Positions 63,501 through 64,000 of a stretch of DNA of 64,000 nucleotides are shown here, piece after piece. This DNA comes from Mycobacterium sp. GA-1841 (GTDB taxonomy: Bacteria > Actinomycetota > Actinomycetes > Mycobacteriales > Mycobacteriaceae), in contig NZ_MBEQ01000095.1 of NCBI RefSeq assembly GCF_001954135.1, positions 1 through 64,000 of the forward strand, written 5' to 3'. The notes under the pieces are model-generated. The model had not been told where the DNA came from and made no database searches. It was given only the letters and a program-made list of their open reading frames with translations. Position numbers and translations under genes: made by a program. Positions within the stretch are counted from its first letter, which is position 1; the number at the start of each line of letters is the position of its first letter.

Positions 63501-64000
63501 TGATCGGTCAACCCGGCCGGCGTCTGGGCTCCAGCTCCAGACCACTTGTGCAGCAGCAGTTCCCGCTCATCCTGGTCGAGCAGACCAATCTCGCCGACCA
63601 CGGCCGACGGATCGGTCACCACCGCTTCGATCGTCCGTCCGAACCGGTTCACCAGACGCTCGATACTGGACTGTTCGAACAGATCCGTGGCGTAGGTGAG
63701 CATCCCGGTGGCCATCGGCCCACCGTCGCCGGGGACCTCCCGGATGTCGAAATCCAGGTCGAACTTCGCGGTGCGGGTGAACACCGACTCCTGCTCGACC
63801 TCCATCCCGTCGAGTGAGACCGTCGGCAGCACGTTGTTCTGGAATACCAGTGCCACCTGGAACAGCGGATGATGGGACGTCGACCGCGCCGGATTGAGCT
63901 GCTCCACCAACAACTCGAACGGCACATCCTGATTGGCGTAGGCATCCAACGCCTTCTGCTTCACCTGGTCGAGTACCTCGCTGAACCGCAGAGCAGGGTT
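48485..64000 (-). CDS. Nonribosomal peptide synthetase, upstream protein (partial, 5' end beyond the window)
   Basis: 5171 aa visible; the frame is open to the right edge (RFSEVLDQVKQKALDAY matches the inner C domain of module 4), so the true start lies outside. Domains in order: end of C, A with inserted methyltransferase, PCP (Ser1098, counted from the edge); C-A-PCP (Ser2159); C-A-PCP (Ser3215); C-A[MT]-PCP (Ser4669); final C without an A domain, ending AMTAEVEGLS. These are visible modules 1-4 and the C half of module 5. Every complete C domain has HHIAxDG; no E domain is seen. The C-A-MT-PCP blocks of modules 1 and 4 are so alike that one is a copy of the other. The protein must pair with the terminal NRPS, whose start overlaps by 4 nt. 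At least one start module should lie upstream. Confidence 0.93.
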   Translation of the reverse strand, partial: NPALRFSEVLDQVKQKALDAYANQDVPFELLVEQLNPARSTSHHPLFQVALVFQNNVLPTVSLDGMEVEQESVFTRTAKFDLDFDIREVPGDGGPMATGMLTYATDLFEQSSIERLVNRFGRTIEAVVTDPSAVVGEIGLLDQDERELLLHKWSGAGAQTPAGLTDQLLAAAVAADEDAVAVVDGARQLSYRELDEASNRLARRLIEQGIGPERAVAVAMDRSVELVTAWWAILKAGGVYVPVDRTNPDERIAGVLDIVDAVCVLTRDGDNVPGVGERPVLRLDALDLSGYRAEPVTDRDRLAPLATDDAAYVIFTSGSTGTPKGVAVTHAGLLGVAAAHRDLFRVGPDGRVLMVAAPTFDASVFEWLWAVASRATLVVAPRDSYAGAALTELIERQQVSAALITPTVLATLDRSRLDGLQTLITGGEACPPELVGAWAPGRAMYNAYGPTEVSIWATWSALAAGQPVRIGAPIDGTCALVLDARVHPAPVGVVGELYLTGQGLARGYVGRSDLTADRFVANPFGSPGDRMYRTGDLVRWTAHGALEYLGRADAQVKLRGQRLELGEIENTLLACPQVSRAAAAVHHSELGIDHLVGYIALAHSNPTHHESEVVDQWQHIYDELYDAEIDTPEYGSDFRGWNSSYTGEPIPLEQMREWRSAAVDRILALQPRHALEIGVGSGLVLSQVAPACEEYWGTDFSAATVAKLSAAVAGEPWGARVRLLTRPAHLTDGLPPGHFDTIIVNSVIQYFPSAEYLAEVVDKAMELLAPGGRLFLGDVRNHSLQGAFQTGIALARNGTGNADTVEFRQRVQRAVLGEHELLLSPEFFTTWAADHPSVGGIDIQVKRGESDNELTRYRYDVVIHKAPKQVRSLARALTWWWNDCAGLDGLRTELASQRPALVRVGAIPRAGVIKDVFIERELAAGLPLAEAQAGAAVAVDAGVTPEELYRLGEAAGYRAAVTWGAQSGTLDAVFVADGVGGPAPALTDLYLPPMDARQRGGYANDPQTNAKIGEVRQWLSERLPEYMVPTQIVVLDELPLTSSGKIDRRALPAPTFVATSFRAPQTPTEKTVAEVFTEVLGLGRAGLDDDFFALGGDSLIAIRVCARLQSALGREVPVRCLFDSPAVGELAEYLDQHQGQAARPALTAQPRPAVVPLSYGQQRLWFLEQLQGPSPIYNMAVALRLNGRLDADAVGQALADVVSRQESLRTLVVAVDGVPGQVVVPVERADFGWRIVDARDWSADRLDEAITAVAHHTFDLATEIPLRAALFRVGDDEHVLTAVAHHIAADGWSVAPLVADLAAAYTSRIAGRAPDWMPLPVQYADYTLWQQDWLGSASDADSVISTQLDYWEQALAGLPERLELPTDRPYPAVADYRGASVAVEWPAEVQQQVARVAREHNATSFMVVQAALAVLLAELSSSDDVAIGIAIAGRGDQALDELVGFFVNTLVLRIDVAGDPTVSELLEQVRARSLAAFEHQEVPFEALVERLNPIRSLTHHPLVQVMVTWQNLPWNSSGRMAGLALGDVEATPMEAETHTAKTDLVFSLAEHSSDTGEPAGIAGLVEYRTDVFDASTVQTLVDRLQRVLTAMTADPAVRLSTVDMLDVAERVRLNTVGHRAVLTQQVRENSIPALFAQLVTRTPDAVAVTYAGRSMSYRDLDEASNRLARTLAAEGAGPGRCVALLVNRSAAAIVAVLGVLKSGAAYLPIDPAVPDARIDFLLSDATPILVLTSDGLADRLGETEVPVLDLADPRIRQQCTEPLSGPAPDDIAHIIYTSGTTGVPKGVAVTHQNVTRLFDGLDVGVAMGPEQVWAQCASLAFDYSVWEIWGALLHGGRLVVVPDEVTRSPDDLHALLVGQQVSVLSQTPSAVGMLQLAALESVTGLMVAAEPCPPEVVDRWAPGRVMINGYGPTETTVYATISAPLQKAAANGPNVVPIGHPVPGAALFVLDRWLREVPAGVVGELYVAGRGVGVGYVRRSGLTASRFVPCPYGSPGARMYRTGDLVSWGTDGQLRYAGRADEQIKIRGYRIELGEVQSLLAELEGVRQAVVVAREDRPGDKRLVGYVTGNVDPAWARGALTERLPAYMVPSAVVVLDALPLTVNGKLDKRALPEPEYTGDEYRAPTTVIEEVVAGIYAEVLGLDRVGIDDSFFDLGGDSLSAMRVISEVNSSLQTVLSVRTLFDAPTVSQLAPRIDAGSGGRAELAPQQRPSVLPLSYAQQRLWFLEQLQGPSPIYNMAVALRLTGAVDTDALRRSLTDVVCRHESLRTVFQVADGVPQQVIVPAGQEDPGWQIVEATGWSPDRLDEAVGAATRYCFDLATEIPLRVTLFRIADDEYVLVAVVHHIAADGWSINPFVADLGTAYANRCAGRAPDWAPLPVQYADYTLWQQEWLGSDTDPDSVISTQVSYWEEALADLPEILALPTDRPYPPVADYRGSSVAIDWPADVQQQIARVAREHNVTSFMVVQTALAVLMSALSGSSDVPVGIATAGRNDPALDELVGFFVNTLVLRVDLSGDPTIADVLTQVRQRGLAALEHQDVPFEVLVERLNPTRSLTHHPLVQVMLSWQNFGGDQASTMTLGDRATLLPTETRTARMDLVFALAERYTEAGAAAGITGLVEFRTDVFDAVSVEVLVERLRRVLAAMTADPSRLLSSVDVVDAAETAVLDGLGHRQVLPSPVVEASIPESFAVAVDRSPEAVAVRFEGTSWSYRELDVASNRLAHHLIGMGAGAGQCVALMLPRSAQAIVSILAVLKTGAAYLPIDPAHPDARVEFMLADAAPVAVLSSGALAGRVACWGVPVIEVDDSRFGDGPATALPVPAADDIAHIIYTSGTTGVPKGVAVSHQNVTRLFDGMDVGVVMGPQQVWAACSSLAFDYSVWEIWGALLHGGRLVVVPEQTTRSAQELQALLVDERVTVLSQTPSAVGMLSPVGLESVAALMVAAEACPVQVVDRWAPGRVMINGYGPTETTVYATVSAPLQPGCAEVPIGLPVPGAALFVLDRFLRPAPLGVIGELYVAGRGVGVGYVRRAGLTASRFVACPFGAPGARMYRTGDLVSWGDDGQLRYRGRADDQVKIRGYRIELGEIQSALAGIEGINQVAVTVREDRPGDKRMVGYVTETASGTVDSAAIRAELGRRLPAYMVPAAVVVLDGLPLTVNGKLDNRALPAPEYADTSHYRAPVTAVEEVLAGIFADVLGLDRVGVDDSFFELGGDSLSAMRLIAAVNTALDTELAVRTLFDAPTVAGLAPRVDAGAGGREPLIPQRRPAVIPLSYAQQRLWFLNRFEDGAATYNMPIAFRINGALDVEALSAALDDVIARHESLRTVFVDVDGVPSQQVIPAQAGMWRRGGPAAVPLSADGVDDAVAAELVSLAGYRFDLSAEPPVRAKLWKIGPDSFVLGILFHHIAFDGWSMAPMVRDVAEAYVARHGGHSPDWAPLPVQYADYTLWQRDYLGDLTDERSRIAGQLAYWRRELADLPEVVSLPTDRPRPPVPSYRGEGIELSISPELWAGLKAVATEHHATASMVLQALAAVVLNRAGVGDDVALGTAIAGRTDAALNDLVGFFVNTWVLRVEVRPGLRFTDVLDRVRRKALDAYANQDMPFELLVEQLNPARSTSHHPLFQVAMVFQNNVLPEVSLDGADIEPVSVLTRTAKFDLDFDIREVSGDGGPMAAGVLTYATDLFERSSIERLVNWFQRMVAAVVADPSIVVGEVGLLDNDERELVLRGWSGSGIDAPVALGDQLLKDAVATAAGAVAVIDGSRQMSYRELDEASNRLARALIDNGVGPERAVGVAIGRSAELLVSWWAVLKAGGVYVPVDRAHPADRVATVLDTVEAACVLTSGTDTVAGAGDRFVLRIDEFDLSYWSAEPITDADRSAPVSADDAAYVIFTSGSTGTPKGVAVSHAGLLGVAEAQRALSDSRRPSRVLMVAAPTFDASVFEMIWAAGCSAASVIAAPDSYAGEALTALVHDQRVDAGVITPTVLATLDRTQLGERLDTLLTAGEACPPELVAVWAPGRSMYNAYGPTEATIWSTCTAPLTAGGPVDIGAPIPGVCALVLDARLQPVPVGVVGELYLVGPALARGYAGRPHLTADRFVANPFGGPGDRMYRTGDLVRWTPNGAMQYLGRADAQVKLRGQRLELGEIENTLLACPQVSRAAATVCRRDSADHLVAYVALEQISTADHDAEVVDQWQQMYDELYDAETETPEFGSDFRGWNSSYTGAAIPLAQMREWRSATVDRILALQPQRVLEIGAGSGLILSQVAPHCEQYVGTDMSAVAMETLANSLDQMQVPWRDRVQLLAQPAHVVDGLRANHFDTIVLNSVIQYFPNAAYLAEVIDKAVELLSPGGRLFLGDVRNHSLQGAFQTGVALVRNASDDPDEIRQWVQRALLGDPELLLAPEFFTTWVAEHPLATGLDIQVKRGDADNELTHYRYDVVIHKAPAQVCSPATAPVWAWSDCAGLSGLHVELTSQRPTMVRVSEIPRAGVITDVMIEQALAAGHPMAEVTTPADPVTPEQLYRLGEAAGYRVAVTWGAEPGTVDAVFISAAYAATAGVLTDLYLPRTGSRQRSSYANDPDANGKVSVVRQWLAERLPEYMVPSQIMVLEEFPLTTSGKIDRKALPEPLFAATAFRAPQTPIEKTIAQAFADVLGLEQVGLDDDFFALGGDSLTATRVSARLESAVGREVPVRYLFDAPTAGALAAYLDRHQSDKARPPLRVMARPPHLPLSYAQQRLWFFDQLQGPSPVYNMAVALRLSGDLDTAALGHALADVVGRHESLRTLFTVSDGLPHQSVVPPDRVQLCWQVVDAAGWPAERLERAIGEVARHPFQLDAEIPLRATLFQVGKEEHVLAAVVHHIAADGWSITPLVADLGAAYASRCAGQAPGWAPLPVQYADYALWQREHLGELTDGESRIASQLNYWREALAGLPERLQLPTDRPYPTVADYRGASVAVDWPAELQQRIAVVAREHNATSFMVVQAALALLLSKLGASSDVAVGITVAGRTDPALDDLVGFFVNTLVLRVDLGGDPTVAELLEQVRQRGLAGLEHQDVPFEVLVDRLKPTRSLTHHPLVQVILSWQNLAWQHSTDPAAGLALGDVRVTPMIAATQTARTDLTFALGERWSVTGEPAGIGGTVEFRTDVFDARSVERLVERLRRVLMAMTAEVEGLS
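50125..52790 (-). other. Adenylation domain with inserted methyltransferase, visible module 4
   Basis: Approximate limits; methyltransferase core about 50665-51441, between motifs A8 and A9. SAM loop VLEIGAGSGLILSQV, then FDTIVLNSVIQYFPN. Pocket read by hand: D A F V L A A I W K, similar to module 1. A10 reads SGKIDR. A bulky aliphatic residue is likely, N-methylated; the exact amino acid is uncertain. Confidence 0.75.
54490..55955 (-). other. Adenylation domain, visible module 3
   Basis: Approximate limits. Pocket read by hand: D Y W S M A G V Y K, identical to module 2, so two equal residues should stand side by side in the product. No methyltransferase. Confidence 0.7.
57655..59130 (-). 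other. Adenylation domain, visible module 2
   Basis: Approximate limits. Pocket read by hand: D Y W S M A G V Y K, identical to module 3. No methyltransferase. I do not know a characterised enzyme with this pocket. Confidence 0.7.
60845..63510 (-). other. Adenylation domain with inserted methyltransferase, visible module 1
   Basis: Approximate limits; methyltransferase core about 61391-62169, between motifs A8 and A9. SAM loop ALEIGVGSGLVLSQV, then FDTIIVNSVIQYFPS. Pocket read by hand: D A F L I G A I W K, fitting an aliphatic residue (Leu/Ile/Val range). A3 reads TSGSTG and A10 SGKIDR, both shared with module 4 only. Confidence 0.75.

Noticed and set aside
35010..64000. Repeated stretches along the NRPS genes seen as possible tandem repeats or mobile elements
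   Set aside because: They are homologous C, A and PCP domains; no terminal inverted repeats, transposase or target duplications were seen. Only the 224-bp tract is unusually similar.

Overview
The window looks like chromosome of a nontuberculous, probably rapidly growing Mycobacterium (Mycolicibacterium-type). It is uniformly GC-rich, and positions 353-13702 keep gene families and an order close to Rv3518c-Rv3531c of M. tuberculosis (names from memory, not from a search). It also carries mycobacteria-specific families: MmpS/MmpL, Gap, FAAL and a hemophore-like protein. No rRNA, tRNA, CRISPR array or insertion sequence was seen.

Region 1 (353-14714) is a sterol-catabolism segment. It holds a CYP142-type P450, an acetoacetate-decarboxylase-like protein, two LLM-class F420-dependent-type oxidoreductases, a DUF35 protein with two thiolase-like proteins (Ltp4, Ltp3), a gamma-class carbonic-anhydrase-like protein, a lipoprotein, the KshA Rieske oxygenase, a small metal-ligand-rich protein, a sulfotransferase-like protein, an SDR, a DUF1214-type protein and an IclR regulator. 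Three 14-bp sites fit the published KstR operator pattern (TnnAACnnGTTnnA) at 3430, 8887 and 13763. They lie exactly where divergent or single promoters are expected.

Region 2 (14722-64000, running off the right edge) is a lipopeptide biosynthesis and export island. Leftward genes are two giant NRPSs (48485-64000, 5' end outside the window; and 35010-48488), then FAAL, alpha/beta hydrolase, mmpS, mmpL and mmpL. Rightward genes are a fully reducing type I PKS, a SAM methyltransferase overlapping it by 4 nt, a Gap-family membrane protein and htpG. The logic resembles the mycobacterial glycopeptidolipid (GPL) system: FAAL/PKS lipid, NRPS peptide, MmpS4-MmpL4a-MmpL4b and Gap export. The assembly line is much longer, though. 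The visible part has eight adenylation domains, no epimerisation domain, three N-methyltransferase domains inserted in adenylation domains at every third module (visible modules 1, 4 and 7), and a terminal thioesterase. No sugar genes, acyltransferases or MbtH were seen in the window.

Inferred model: FAAL activates a fatty acid as acyl-AMP, and the PKS may extend and fully reduce it. The lipid is passed to an NRPS start module outside the window. The visible modules add at least eight residues, three of them N-methylated, and the thioesterase releases the chain. The free methyltransferase may cap or O-methylate it, and MmpS/MmpL/MmpL plus Gap move it to the envelope. The module order (MT, same, same, MT) recalls fortuitine, the N-methylated lipopeptide of M. 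fortuitum, but the third MT and the last module do not fit fortuitine. The exact product is therefore unknown.
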